Of a stretch of 64,000 nucleotides of DNA, positions 15,159 through 24,600 are shown in pieces. Positions within the stretch are counted from its first letter, which is position 1; each line of letters opens with the position of its first letter. The position numbers and the translations under genes are program-made. Source of the stretch: Chryseobacterium sp. 7 (GTDB lineage Bacteria; Bacteroidota; Bacteroidia; Flavobacteriales; Weeksellaceae); NCBI RefSeq assembly GCF_003663845.1, contig NZ_RCCA01000001.1:2852001-2916000 (forward strand), in the 5' to 3' direction. The notes beneath the pieces are model-generated. The model was not told the origin of the DNA and did no database searches. It saw only the letters and a list, made by a program, of their open reading frames with translations.

Positions 15159-17822
15159 TTATAAAACTTCAATATTCTGTTTTAAAGGAAGGTTTTTTGA
15201 TGAGTTGCCTATCATAATTCTGTAGGTTCCTTTTTCTACTGTCCATTCCTTTTTTTCATTTAAAAACTGTAATTGCTTTACCGGGACTTCTATGGTGACT
15301 GATTTTGATTCTCCGGCTTTCAGTTCTATTTTCTGAAATCCTTTGAGCTCAATAATGGGTCTTGAGACTGATGCCAACAAATCTTTTACATATAACTGAA
15401 CGACTTCACTTCCTGTTTTTGAACCTGTATTTTTCACATTCATTTTAGCAATGATGGTATCATTTTCTGAATACTGAGTTTTATTTAACTGTAAATTGGA
15501 GATTTCAAAAGTAGTATAACTCAAACCAAAACCAAACGGATAAAGTGGTTCACCGCTCAGATCATAGTAGTCATTTCCTCTTCCAGTCGGATGATGATTG
15601 TAAGTTAAAGGTAATTGACCTTCCTCAATCGGAAAAGTAACAGGAAGCTTTCCTGATGGGTTTTCAACTCCGAAAAGCGTTTTAGCAACGGCATTTCCGC
15701 CTTCTTCACCCGGATACCAGACGTCTAAAATGGCTCCTACTTTATCTTTCCAGGTTGTAGTTTTTATGGCTGAACCTCCCACTAAAACAACTGTAGTCGG
15801 CTTATTTAATTTTGCAACTTCATGAATAAAAGATTCCTGATTTCCCGGCAGACTCAGTGATGAACGATCCTGAAATTCTCCTTCATGAATTCCGGCTGTA
15901 ACAATGATATAGTCTGCTTTTTGAGCAAGATCTAAAGCTTCTTTAAAATCTTTCTGATAATTTTGCAGGCCGTAGTTCCAGATCAGCTCCAGATTGGCTT
16001 CACCACGATTTTCATGGAATTCAATCCTAAGGTCATATTTCTTTCCTTTTGTAAAGTCTACCTCAACTGTTTTGGAAGAATAACTTAGTTTTTCCCATTG
16101 ATCAATGAGTAATTTTCCGTCAAGATATAATCTGAACCCATCATTTCCACGCAGCCCCAACTGATATTTCCCGAAATCCGGAGCTTCCAGTTTACCCGTC
16201 CAGCGAATACTATAATTATCCGGCTGAAGCTTTTCAGGATTGGGAGAATATAAAGTCCATTTAAAATTAAACTGTTCATCTTGTTTTTCAAAGGTCGGAT
16301 TTCCCTTTAAATCTGTATTGGAAAAGTAACTTCCTTTTAGTCCTTTTTTATTTTCGGAGGTTAAGTATTCATTTGAAATGGTGGTAAACTCTTTTAGATT
16401 CCAATCAATACCTTTGGAGTACATGATTTCAATGTCTTTATTTGGGGTATAATTTTTAAGCCCATCCAGAATATTTACTTTCTTATTTCCCGGCCCTGAA
16501 TAACCGCCTAATCTTGCATCCACAGCATCTGTACCCACCACCAGAATCTTTTTTACAGTCTCAGGAACAGGAAGTGTCTGATTATTATTCTGAAGCAAGA
16601 CAAAGGATTCTGCAGCTGCTTCTTCTGCTAAAGGCTTATGATTTAATTTCTTTAATTCTTCAATTTCTTTAGTCGAAACATAAGGATTTTCAAATAATCC
16701 GAGCTCGAATTTAGCTCTCAATACTCTTGAAATAGCATCATCAATTCTTTCTTTTGAGATTCTTCCGTCCAAAAACGGAGGCATAAAAAGTTTGTAATGT
16801 TTATATTCTGTCTGAAAAATCACATCAAGCCCTGCATTGATAGCCTGTGCAGAAGCATCATCATAATCTTTTGCCGTAAAATGCAGCACATTCGCACCAC
16901 CCACTGCGCTTGCATCACTGATGATGAATCCAGTGAAATTCCAGTCTTTTTTTAATTTTTCTGTGAGCAGCCAATGATTTGCGGTGGAAGGTCTTCCGTC
17001 AAGCAGATTATAAGAAGTCATCACTGAACGGCTTTTTCCTTTTGTAAAGGCAGTATGAAAAGGAATTAAATGAGTTTCCTCAAGGTATCTTTTGCTCCAA
17101 TGAATCGGGTATGAATCTCTTCCTCCTTCTCCCACATTGGCTAAAAAGTGTTTTGGAGTGGTAATAATTCCCTTATTTTCAAATGAAGTGACAAAGCTGA
17201 CTCCCATCACGGATGTCAGAAAAGGATCTTCACCATAGGTTTCTTCTGTTCTACCCCACCTTACGTCGCTAGCCAGATTAATTACCGGTGTCAGAATCTG
17301 ACGGATTCCTCTTAATTTTGATTCTTTGGCAATAGCTGTTGAAACCTGAGCCATCAGATCTGTATTAAAAGTGGCAGCCAGAGCAATTGATTGTGGAAAA
17401 GCTGTCGCCCCTTCCCGAACCAATCCGTGCAAGGCTTCATCAAAGGGAATAATCGGAATTCCCAATCTTGATTCTTCCACAAAATATTTCTGAATGGCGT
17501 TGATTTTTTTTGCTAATTTCTCAGCATCTTCATTTGCATTATACTTCAACAATTGTCCAGCGACTCCGTCCCCAAGATTTCCTGCACTTACCTGCAATCC
17601 AAAAATTCCGTGGGAATATTGTCCTTTCGGGACGTTATCCAAATCTCCGGGAATCATAAAGCACTGCCAGAATTTTTCTTCGGGAGTCATTCTCTTCAAC
17701 AGATCCTGAATTCTGATTTCAATGGGTTGTTTTGGATTTTTATATATAGGTTTTTGAGCAGAGATAAATACTGAGCCCAATAAGAAAATTCCTATAATTT
17801 TAAATCGAAGTTTAAGATACAT
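15159..17822 (-). CDS. Glycoside hydrolase family 3 beta-glucosidase/xylosidase with PA14 insert
   Basis: Exported (signal peptide MYLKLRFKIIGIFLLGSVFISA) 887-residue exo-beta-glycosidase. The N-terminal TIM barrel covers about 40-380 with the nucleophile Asp303 in GFIISDASAV. A C-terminal alpha/beta sandwich follows and is interrupted by a PA14 carbohydrate-binding domain at about 490-616 (GSYFSN to LELIWNYG). A fibronectin-III-like cap (about 760-887) ends the protein. The PA14-in-GH3 layout is typical of beta-glucosidases with narrow exo activity. It is 90 bp downstream of a GH29 fucosidase on the same strand, suggesting joint degradation of fucosylated glycans. Exact sugar specificity cannot be told. 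Confidence 0.95.
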   Translation of the reverse strand: MYLKLRFKIIGIFLLGSVFISAQKPIYKNPKQPIEIRIQDLLKRMTPEEKFWQCFMIPGDLDNVPKGQYSHGIFGLQVSAGNLGDGVAGQLLKYNANEDAEKLAKKINAIQKYFVEESRLGIPIIPFDEALHGLVREGATAFPQSIALAATFNTDLMAQVSTAIAKESKLRGIRQILTPVINLASDVRWGRTEETYGEDPFLTSVMGVSFVTSFENKGIITTPKHFLANVGEGGRDSYPIHWSKRYLEETHLIPFHTAFTKGKSRSVMTSYNLLDGRPSTANHWLLTEKLKKDWNFTGFIISDASAVGGANVLHFTAKDYDDASAQAINAGLDVIFQTEYKHYKLFMPPFLDGRISKERIDDAISRVLRAKFELGLFENPYVSTKEIEELKKLNHKPLAEEAAAESFVLLQNNNQTLPVPETVKKILVVGTDAVDARLGGYSGPGNKKVNILDGLKNYTPNKDIEIMYSKGIDWNLKEFTTISNEYLTSENKKGLKGSYFSNTDLKGNPTFEKQDEQFNFKWTLYSPNPEKLQPDNYSIRWTGKLEAPDFGKYQLGLRGNDGFRLYLDGKLLIDQWEKLSYSSKTVEVDFTKGKKYDLRIEFHENRGEANLELIWNYGLQNYQKDFKEALDLAQKADYIIVTAGIHEGEFQDRSSLSLPGNQESFIHEVAKLNKPTTVVLVGGSAIKTTTWKDKVGAILDVWYPGEEGGNAVAKTLFGVENPSGKLPVTFPIEEGQLPLTYNHHPTGRGNDYYDLSGEPLYPFGFGLSYTTFEISNLQLNKTQYSENDTIIAKMNVKNTGSKTGSEVVQLYVKDLLASVSRPIIELKGFQKIELKAGESKSVTIEVPVKQLQFLNEKKEWTVEKGTYRIMIGNSSKNLPLKQNIEVL

Positions 17823-17912
17823 CTCAAGAATAATTTAGTTTAAAATTTTTTCTTTTACCTTGAAGCAAAAGAACAAAAAGTTCAAGTCTTGGAAATTTAA
17901 GTCACCAATCAA

Positions 17913-19358
17913 CTATTGCATTATTTGAATTACAGCAGCATATTTCAGATTTTCTCTTTCTTCAGGTAATTTAATTTCGAGGATGTTTTCTGCTGTTTTT
18001 TTCCATTGAATTTTGTTTGATAATCCTAAAACTTTCACTGATTTTGGTTTAAAATTTTCGGGAATAGAAAAGGTAAGAACTGCCGGAGCGTGATATTCTG
18101 ACTGTTCTTCAAGATGAAATACATTCAATGTATGGTGATCCTTGCTTTGTGTATAATAGTAATTTCCTTCGTGATACGGCGCAATGCTTCTGGTTGCAAA
18201 AATCGCAGACTGGTTTTTCTCCATCCAGCCGGAAATCTGCTGTAGTCTTTCATAAACAATCGAATCGTAATCTCCAGTGGGTCCAGGGGCGATATTCATG
18301 AGATAATTCCCTCCTCTTGTAATGATTTTAATTAAGGTTTCAATTATTTTTTGAGAAGTTTTATAATTGTCATTCGGAACATATGAGAAGGAATCTCCCA
18401 TCGTGATGCAGCTTTCCCAGGGAATGGAAAGAGCATGCTCCGGTACGGCCTGCTCAGGAGTCACATAGTTTTCCCACCTGCCGGGAACAGTACGGTCCAC
18501 AATGATAATCCCAGGCTGGTTTTTTCTGGCCATTGTTCCTATTTTATCCATATCAATATCCTGTTCTACTTTAATGGTACGCTGCCATTCCACTTTCTGG
18601 TCTATGGTGTTAAAAGGACGTACCCAGCCTCCATCCAGCCAAAGAATATCCACTTTACCATAATTTGAAGTGATTTCGTTGAGCTGATTGAAGGTGAATT
18701 TTTTAAAGTTATTCCATCTTTCCGGATATTTCTTCGGATCATAATTCACATTTCTGTCTTTTGGCGGAAAGTAAGACCACCAGTAATCATCAGAATGCCA
18801 GTCAGGTTTTGAAAAGTAAGCTCCTATTTTAAATCCTTCTTTTCTGAAGGTATTGAAAATTTCTTTTGTCACATCTGCTTTTGGATTTTTTGAAAATGGT
18901 GTCTTGGGAGATGTGATTTTATAATCTGACTGTTGGGTATCAAACATGGCAAAACCATCGTGATGTTTGGTGGTAAAAACCACATATTTCATTCCTGCTT
19001 TCTTCGCTGCGTCAGCCCATTTTTGCGGATTGAACTGGGTTGGATTGAAAGTGGTCTGAAGGTTTTCATAATTTTTCACATATTCGTAGTAAGATTTCCC
19101 GTTTTCAGGTTTTCTCTGTGTCCATGATTCGTCTTCGGGACATAAACTCCAGCTTTCTACAATTCCCCACTGGCTGTAAGTTCCCCAATGCATAAAGAGC
19201 CCGAATTTCATATCCTGCCACTGCTCCAGATTCTGAGCAACCAAAGGATCTGTAGGCTTCTGATAGCCGTCAGACACATTATGAGCCTGCGAAAATGCTA
19301 TTGAACTTATTAAAAAAGAGGAAAGAAAAAAAGGTTTTATGTTGGATATAACCGGCAT
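17913..19358 (-). CDS. Alpha-L-fucosidase, GH29
   Basis: A 481-residue exported retaining alpha-L-fucosidase (signal peptide to about residue 24). The GH29 barrel is recognisable by KFGLFMHWGTYSQWG near 52, TKHHDGFAMFDT near 130 and the nucleophile Asp242 in KVDILWLDGGW. A short C-terminal beta domain follows (about 390-481). Length is normal for family GH29 enzymes. It heads a two-gene unit with the GH3 enzyme (90 bp gap). No SusC/D pair is adjacent, so this is not a full polysaccharide utilisation locus. Likely target: fucosylated glycans of hosts or algae. Confidence 0.95.
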   Translation of the reverse strand: MPVISNIKPFFLSSFLISSIAFSQAHNVSDGYQKPTDPLVAQNLEQWQDMKFGLFMHWGTYSQWGIVESWSLCPEDESWTQRKPENGKSYYEYVKNYENLQTTFNPTQFNPQKWADAAKKAGMKYVVFTTKHHDGFAMFDTQQSDYKITSPKTPFSKNPKADVTKEIFNTFRKEGFKIGAYFSKPDWHSDDYWWSYFPPKDRNVNYDPKKYPERWNNFKKFTFNQLNEITSNYGKVDILWLDGGWVRPFNTIDQKVEWQRTIKVEQDIDMDKIGTMARKNQPGIIIVDRTVPGRWENYVTPEQAVPEHALSIPWESCITMGDSFSYVPNDNYKTSQKIIETLIKIITRGGNYLMNIAPGPTGDYDSIVYERLQQISGWMEKNQSAIFATRSIAPYHEGNYYYTQSKDHHTLNVFHLEEQSEYHAPAVLTFSIPENFKPKSVKVLGLSNKIQWKKTAENILEIKLPEERENLKYAAVIQIMQ

Positions 19359-19408
19359 ATGGAATAGTTTTCCGCTAATTTAATTATCCTTTGTGAAACC
19401 CGCAAACA

Positions 19409-20308
19409 TTAGGATTCCAAGAGATTAAGAATGGCTTCATCAAATCCTGGATATGAAAACTGAAATCCATTTTTTATGAGTTTTTCCGGATAAACATTCC
19501 GGCTTTTTAAGAGCAATTCTGTTTCTGTATTCAGAAATAAAGATGCTATTTCCAGCTGCCACACTGGTGCATTGAGCCCAAAAGGCATTTTCATTTTATG
19601 TCTCAGTTTTTTCATCATATTTTCATTGGAAAGCGGAACCGGAGCGGTTACATTGACAATCCCTGAAATAGTCTCATGCTGAATAATCCAATCTACTGCT
19701 TTGCAGAAATCGTCAATATGAATCCAGCTTACCATTTGATTTCCTCTTCCCTGTTTTCCTCCCAGGCCAAGCTTTGTAATGATTTTCAGTTTTGGAAATG
19801 CGCCACCGTTTTTTCCGAGAACAATAGAAGTGCGAAGGGCAGCTTTTCGTATATCGTCATTTTTAACTTCGAAAAATTCTTTTTCCCAGCTTTTGCAGAT
19901 ATTCATAGAAAAGTCATCTCCTATAACTCCGTCTTCTTCTGTATTGAGATGCTTTTCGGAATGAACATAAATAGTTGCAGAGCTTGCATTCAACCAGATT
20001 TTTGGTTTCTCAGAACACTGATCTACAGCTTTCTGTAATATTTTTGTGCTCTCGATTCTTGAAGAATAGATTTCCTGTTTATTTTTCTCATGATAACGGC
20101 AGTCGACAGATTTTCCTGTCAGGTTGATGAGGACATCTGCTTTTTCAAGACTGTTTTTCCATTCGCCTATGGTTTGAGCATCCCAAAAGATTTCATTTTT
20201 ACGTTTAGGATTCCGGGTAAAAATGTAGACCTGATTTCCTTTTTCTGTAAAGTATTTGTCTAAGTTTTCGCCAAGGAATCCGGTGCCTCCGGCTATGATT
20301 ATTTTCAT
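19409..20308 (-). CDS. TIGR01777-family NAD(P)-dependent epimerase (SDR39U1-like)
   Basis: A 299-residue extended short-chain dehydrogenase/reductase. The Rossmann motif GGTGFLG is at 7-13 and the family-typical INLTGKSV lies near residue 61. The SDR39U1-type C-terminal segment (RNVYPEKLIKNGFQFSYP) is near 270. Enzymes of this family have no established reaction. It is the last gene of the GbsR-controlled cluster, 115 bp after the DUF2071 gene; that gap contains a dispersed repeat, so readthrough is likely but not certain. In other bacteria TIGR01777 proteins recur next to desaturases, cyclopropane synthases and START-like proteins. Confidence 0.92.
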   Translation of the reverse strand: MKIIIAGGTGFLGENLDKYFTEKGNQVYIFTRNPKRKNEIFWDAQTIGEWKNSLEKADVLINLTGKSVDCRYHEKNKQEIYSSRIESTKILQKAVDQCSEKPKIWLNASSATIYVHSEKHLNTEEDGVIGDDFSMNICKSWEKEFFEVKNDDIRKAALRTSIVLGKNGGAFPKLKIITKLGLGGKQGRGNQMVSWIHIDDFCKAVDWIIQHETISGIVNVTAPVPLSNENMMKKLRHKMKMPFGLNAPVWQLEIASLFLNTETELLLKSRNVYPEKLIKNGFQFSYPGFDEAILNLLES

Positions 20309-20310
20309 TG

Positions 20311-20385
20311 TTAAAGGTTTAAAGTTTTGAGTTCAAGGTTTAAGGTTTAGGGTTTAACCACAAATGACACAGATTTTCACAGATG
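20311..20385. repeat. Dispersed ttaaggttt tract and cacaaatgacacagattttcacag element
   Basis: A telomere-like run of ggtttaa units (ttcaaggtttaaggtttagg) is followed by aaccacaaatgacacagatt and cacagatg. Such strings are, as I recall, repeated between genes in Chryseobacterium and Elizabethkingia. Only one copy is visible here. Confidence 0.45.
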
Positions 20386-20423
20386 TTTATGAATAGAGCA
20401 TGATGTTTTAATCTCTTTATTTT

Positions 20424-21128
20424 TTAGCTGATGTATTTTTTTGTTTTGACTTGAATTTCTGAACCTTCGGCAAGCATTACTGAAATAGGCTTTTGGTGAT
20501 TTAAATATTCAAAATCATTTCCGTAGATTTTTCGAAAATCAATTTCCAAATGATGTTCTTTTACGGTGTACCAACTCCATTTTGGATGGCAAACTTCATA
20601 CTCAGAGGTTGCATTTTCCTTTTTTGTAAATCCAAAATAATGTTCTGTAATAAATTCAAATTCCGAGTTTTCCTCCATTGGTTTTGTTGTATTTTCTGCC
20701 ATAATCTGGATAGAATGCCAGCTTTTATCTTTCCATGAATACCGGATCAGAAGTTCACCATCTTTTTCATCAATCTGGTTTTTCATGGGCATGGTATGAT
20801 AATTTTCTTTGTAAATGGAATTGGCGACAAAGCTTAATGCAGGTTTTGGAACAATCTCTTTGATGAACACCACACCTCTTTTCCAGATTCCGTTTTCTTT
20901 TTTCTTTACATAAAATCTTAGATTCACTTCTTCAAAATTCCGGTGAAAAGGGATTGGAAACCCTAATAATCTTGTATTTAAAAACATAAATCCCACAAGA
21001 CTTACATAACATTTACCGTTATAAAAATCGAGTTCCGTTCCTTTTGGAAGATAGGGCAATAAGATTTGAGGATCAATTTCGTAATTGATGATGGCTAATT
21101 TTCGCCATTCTGCCTGTAAAAAATTCAT
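20424..21128 (-). CDS. DUF2071 (YqjF-like) protein
   Basis: A 234-residue soluble protein of the DUF2071/YqjF family, typified by an opening such as MNFLQAEWRKLAIINYEIDP, a central NLRFYVKKKENG with a conserved GVVFIKEIVP, and a repeated beta structure. The family has a ligand-binding beta fold of unknown function. It is 15 bp downstream of the START-like gene at 21144 and forms part of the desaturase cluster under GbsR-type operators. Nothing in it shows a catalytic site. Confidence 0.85.
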   Translation of the reverse strand: MNFLQAEWRKLAIINYEIDPQILLPYLPKGTELDFYNGKCYVSLVGFMFLNTRLLGFPIPFHRNFEEVNLRFYVKKKENGIWKRGVVFIKEIVPKPALSFVANSIYKENYHTMPMKNQIDEKDGELLIRYSWKDKSWHSIQIMAENTTKPMEENSEFEFITEHYFGFTKKENATSEYEVCHPKWSWYTVKEHHLEIDFRKIYGNDFEYLNHQKPISVMLAEGSEIQVKTKKYIS

Positions 21129-21143
21129 AACTGTTTTTTTTGG

Positions 21144-21620
21144 TTAAAAAATGGCTATTCCTTCACGGGTTGAAGATTCTGCAATAGCTTTGATCATTTC
21201 GTTTCTTTTAAGTAAAAATTTTCTGAGATATCCTGTAAGAAAAATGGCATTAAATAATTTCCCAATGATGCCCAGCGGAGATTCAAATTCAAAAATATCT
21301 GTCATGAGAGTTTTTCCGTTTACCGTTTTAAAAATATGCCGGTGGCGCATGGATTTGAAAGCGCCTTTCTGCATCACATCTATGAACTGGACTTGTTTTT
21401 CCATGCTGACAATTTTTGTTGTGAGATTTTGATACACTCCCAGATGTTTTGCACGCCAGGTTACGGTTTCATTTTCTTCAATCAGCCCTGAAGTACGTCC
21501 TGCAATTGCTTTTTCATGAGATTTTGAAGTAGACTGCTGATGCAGATCAATATTTCTTGCGAGATCAAAAACATAGTGAATATCTGCTTTGATGACTGTA
21601 TTTAAATAGATTGTTGACAT
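21144..21620 (-). CDS. SRPBCC (START-like) ligand-binding protein, 158 aa
   Basis: A single START/Bet v 1-like domain, recognisable from the family start STIYLNTVIKADIHYVFDLARN, the ENETVTWRAKHLG strand and the C-terminal helix ending in LKRNEMIKAIAES. The family binds hydrophobic ligands in a deep pocket. It lies 3 bp after the fatty acid desaturase gene and 15 bp before the DUF2071 gene, so translation is probably coupled. A role in presenting or sensing a lipid substrate for the cluster is inference. Confidence 0.85.
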   Translation of the reverse strand: MSTIYLNTVIKADIHYVFDLARNIDLHQQSTSKSHEKAIAGRTSGLIEENETVTWRAKHLGVYQNLTTKIVSMEKQVQFIDVMQKGAFKSMRHRHIFKTVNGKTLMTDIFEFESPLGIIGKLFNAIFLTGYLRKFLLKRNEMIKAIAESSTREGIAIF

Positions 21621-21623
21621 TTT

Positions 21624-22406
21624 TTAAAAGGTTTGTTTTTTATTTAATTCCGGTAAAATTTTATCTATTCTCTCTGCAAGCTCCGGAAGCTTTATGGTGG
21701 GTACAGCAGGAAAAAGATGATGTTCCATATGATAAAACATACTGAAAGTGAGTTTGTTCTTCCAAAATCCACGCTGTGTCCTTGCAATATCCGGATGTCC
21801 GTGGGTATCGTGATGAACGGTCCATACGGCAAAAAATGCCATCAGAAATTCACCTAAAATCATGACCAATACATGATACATCATAAAATGAATTTGAAAA
21901 TAAAATACAAAGGCTATGAGAATAGCTATAGATCCCAGTTCCAGCAACAGATTTTGCTGATATGCCTTATTTGCTTTTTTGAAAGTAACCCAATGAATCA
22001 GGAACATATGTCTGGGACCATACAAAATAGCCTGATACCATTTCATAGAAGCTGATTTCCCTTCATAATCATCTTCTGAAAGACAGAATTTATGATGTCT
22101 TATATGATTGAATTTTACGGCATGAATAGAGGCCATCATAGTTAAACTGTTAAGATATAAAGACAACCATGTTAGTCTCTTACCAATCCCTAAAGAATTA
22201 TGAAAACCATTATGCACCTGTCTCAATGCTGTAAGAAAATAAAAACCTGAAAACGGTAATGCCAGTATATAATATTGTTGATAAGCCAGGAATATTGAAA
22301 TAAAAAACCATGGCAGACTGATATTATTTTCAATCAGCATTTCTTTAAAGGAAAGATGTTTCAGGTCTTTCCATTGTATTGCTCTGATAACTTCAAGATG
22401 ATTCAT
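21624..22406 (-). CDS. Membrane fatty acid desaturase
   Basis: A 260-residue integral membrane di-iron desaturase. The three histidine boxes are present: His65-NGF-His69, His101-IR-His104-His105, and His226-ME-His229-His230, along with an extra HHDTHGH cluster at 198-204. Hydrophobic segments flank the boxes as expected. Acts on acyl chains of lipids or acyl carriers at the inner membrane; the position of the double bond is not predictable. It is 22 bp downstream of a small membrane protein and 3 bp upstream of the START-like gene, at the centre of the GbsR-controlled cluster. Confidence 0.92.
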   Translation of the reverse strand: MNHLEVIRAIQWKDLKHLSFKEMLIENNISLPWFFISIFLAYQQYYILALPFSGFYFLTALRQVHNGFHNSLGIGKRLTWLSLYLNSLTMMASIHAVKFNHIRHHKFCLSEDDYEGKSASMKWYQAILYGPRHMFLIHWVTFKKANKAYQQNLLLELGSIAILIAFVFYFQIHFMMYHVLVMILGEFLMAFFAVWTVHHDTHGHPDIARTQRGFWKNKLTFSMFYHMEHHLFPAVPTIKLPELAERIDKILPELNKKQTF

Positions 22407-22428
22407 TTTTTATTTTTTTAAATGGTTT

Positions 22429-22791
22429 TCAGAATGATGATTGGTAAGATTCATAAGTGCTGTAACAATCATAAACATATGCTGCGGCCATAACTGGACT
22501 ATATAAAAGAGATGCCATCAAAATATATCCAAAAAAATCATTGATATTTTTCTCTATAAACAACACTGTTACAATAATCCAAATTGGTATTATTACAATA
22601 CCATATGCGATATAGAACACTGACTTTTTTTTTCCAAGAAATAGCTTGATCAGGAAACTTATCAATTGTGGAATTCCTACGATGAAATAAAACAGAACAA
22701 ATCCCGACAAACCAGCAAATGTAAAAGCCTGAGGTCCTATTATGATGAAGAACAGCTGAACGTAATAATCATATTTTACAAATGCTTTCAT
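22429..22791 (-). CDS. Small four-helix membrane protein, 120 aa
   Basis: Hydrophobic segments cover about residues 10-30, 32-52, 60-80 and 85-105. No recognised motif. It starts the second transcription unit of the cluster: the palindromic operator at 22884-22905 lies about 93 bp upstream of its start. Function unknown; the operon link to the desaturase is by spacing (22 bp). Confidence 0.7.
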   Translation of the reverse strand: MKAFVKYDYYVQLFFIIIGPQAFTFAGLSGFVLFYFIVGIPQLISFLIKLFLGKKKSVFYIAYGIVIIPIWIIVTVLFIEKNINDFFGYILMASLLYSPVMAAAYVYDCYSTYESYQSSF

Positions 22792-22883
22792 GGTTATAAA
22801 TATTTAAAGTGATCCTTTTCTTCTGAAATAAATAATCAGGAATAAGTGAATGATTAAATTTTTCATACTTATATTTATTTAAT

Positions 22884-22905
22884 ATTTTCAGTAATTTTTG
22901 AAATA
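22884..22905 (-). promoter_or_regulatory. GbsR-type operator, copy 3
   Basis: Left arm ATTTTCA, 8-bp spacer GTAATTTT, right arm TGAAA (two mismatches in the last two bases against the other copies). It shares at least 20 identical bases with the copy at 24539. It overlaps a second palindrome, TGAAA-TATAT-TTTCA (22899-22913). Confidence 0.7.
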
Positions 22906-22921
22906 TATTTTCAAATAAAAA

Positions 22922-23584
22922 TCAGTTTCTTTTCACATGAAGAATTTCAACCAGGTCCAGGTATCTTTTGTGAGATATGATAGAAAGTTTATTTTTAACA
23001 AACTGGTTTTTAAGATCTTCAAGACTTTCATTTTTATTGATATAATGGAAAAGTTTTCCAAATTCGCTTCCAAAAAGCGTCGAAACAAGCACTTCGATAT
23101 ACCATTTCACACAGCTGAATCTCCACTTTATTTTCGGTTTTACAAATTCTACAATGATGATTTCACCTTTTTCATCAATAATCCTTGACAATCTATCGGC
23201 AAAAATCGGTTTCTGATGTTCTTCTATCGTCTTTGTTCCGTAAAAGCAGAGGATAATGTCCATAGAATGATCCGGAATTTGGCTTTCAAAAAAATCTCTT
23301 TGAATTTGCTGTACTGATAGTTTATTTCCAAATGTTGCAGCTAGTTTCATATGCATTGCTGAAGAGTAATCCAATGCTACAATTGCTGTATTTTTATTAT
23401 GTGACTGTATAAATTCCAGGTTTTCTCCCTGTCCGCTCATCAGATCCAAAACTCTTTTATCTCCATAGCTTTTCACTTTTTGAACGGCCATCTTTCTGAA
23501 CAGTCTGGTAAATCCTAAAGATGCAATTTCATTAATATAATATCTGGGTTGCAGCTGGTCAAAATATTGTTGCAGATCATTCAT
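22922..23584 (-). CDS. Class I SAM-dependent methyltransferase, 220 aa
   Basis: Rossmann-type methyltransferase with motif I VLDLMSGQGENL at about 45-56, the acidic end of strand 2 (IVALDYSS) near 73, and motif IV DIILCFYGTKTIEE near 108. The C-terminal part is hydrophobic and could touch the membrane. It overlaps the preceding gene by 8 bp. Substrate unknown; its place beside a desaturase and START-like proteins suggests a lipid or quinone, which is inference. Confidence 0.9.
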   Translation of the reverse strand: MNDLQQYFDQLQPRYYINEIASLGFTRLFRKMAVQKVKSYGDKRVLDLMSGQGENLEFIQSHNKNTAIVALDYSSAMHMKLAATFGNKLSVQQIQRDFFESQIPDHSMDIILCFYGTKTIEEHQKPIFADRLSRIIDEKGEIIIVEFVKPKIKWRFSCVKWYIEVLVSTLFGSEFGKLFHYINKNESLEDLKNQFVKNKLSIISHKRYLDLVEILHVKRN

Positions 23585-24521
23585 TTTCAGATTGTGTTTT
23601 TATAGATTGTAATACATGGGCTTGCATTTTATCAATAATATAGCCTGACCATTTTTTCCAGTACCAGTTGGGTGCTATTTTATAACTGTATTTTGTTTTT
23701 GCAATGATCTTTGTTTTATTTTCTGATAGTTTGTCTAAGGTAATTTCGCCATATTTCACAATAAAATAATCATGTAAATGTTTAGCATCAATATTTTCAT
23801 AAGGTGTTATTTCTTTCATTGGAACGGTCTGATTTTCCAGAGAGAATTTTACTTTTTTATTTTCTATAAATTCATCAATATTAAGACGTAATTCATCATT
23901 ATTGGTCTTACAGCTATAACCAAATTTTCCGTTTTTATTCACCAGTTTTATATTTTTTGGATAGCTGACTCCCTTTTCAAAAAGAATAAAATCAGGGGCA
24001 TTGAAACTGATTTGTGTATTTAAAAGCTTCCAGACCTTCTCGTTTGGTGAGTTTATAATCATTTCTGTTGTAACAATCTCTTCAATAGGCTTTGTATAGG
24101 TATCAAAAATATAAGATGCCGGATTGATGAAAAGAATAAATGCTATAACGCTCCCTGTATGTCTTTTCTCATCAAGAACCCCAATAATAAAACCAATAGT
24201 GAATCCCACGAACATAGCAAATCCGATAAATGGGATAGCCATAATAATGCAAATAGCCCCTTCTGTTCCGGCTGCTATCAGGAGCAGAGAGAAAATAACT
24301 AATCCTAATACTATTTTAAAGATCGTCTTCAGAATATTCGAAAATCCAATTTTTTTGAAATACTTTACATATCCAATGATAAATCCTATAGAAACCGGAA
24401 TAGTAAAAAATAGAGTTACGCCATATTCGCCTTGGGCAACCAGAAAAAACCACACTCCAACAATTAAAACAACTGCTAGAAATAAGCTTAAATAAAGGTA
24501 TTGTTTAAAAAAATTCTTCAT
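23577..24521 (-). CDS. Membrane protein with C-terminal START-like domain, 314 aa
   Basis: Four hydrophobic segments occupy about residues 10-150 (for example FLAVVLIVGVWFFLVA and IIGYVKYF), followed by a soluble SRPBCC-like domain from about 155 to 314 that begins with TTEMIINSPNEKVWKLLNTQ. The domain start, with its nPxexVWxll core, is typical of START-like proteins. Overlaps the methyltransferase gene by 8 bp, so both are made together. The operator at 24539-24560 lies 18 bp upstream of the start. A membrane-tethered lipid-binding role is inference. Confidence 0.8.
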   Translation of the reverse strand: MKNFFKQYLYLSLFLAVVLIVGVWFFLVAQGEYGVTLFFTIPVSIGFIIGYVKYFKKIGFSNILKTIFKIVLGLVIFSLLLIAAGTEGAICIIMAIPFIGFAMFVGFTIGFIIGVLDEKRHTGSVIAFILFINPASYIFDTYTKPIEEIVTTEMIINSPNEKVWKLLNTQISFNAPDFILFEKGVSYPKNIKLVNKNGKFGYSCKTNNDELRLNIDEFIENKKVKFSLENQTVPMKEITPYENIDAKHLHDYFIVKYGEITLDKLSENKTKIIAKTKYSYKIAPNWYWKKWSGYIIDKMQAHVLQSIKTQSENE

Positions 24522-24538
24522 GATATTATAAGTTTTAT

Positions 24539-24560
24539 ATTTTCAGTAATTTTTGAAAAT
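24539..24560 (-). promoter_or_regulatory. GbsR-type operator, copy 2
   Basis: Perfect 7 bp arms ATTTTCA and TGAAAAT around GTAATTTT, centred 28 bp before the membrane/START gene at 24521. Its sequence is identical to the copy at 25154 except for one spacer base (G for A). Confidence 0.8.
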
Positions 24561-24600
24561 TAAATTGAAATAAAAAAGGATTTTCATCCTCTTTTGTTCT

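Noticed and set aside
15159..19358. GH3-GH29 pair as a full polysaccharide utilisation locus
   Set aside because: No SusC/SusD pair or regulator is adjacent; the barrel at 29837 is in a different context and has no plug.
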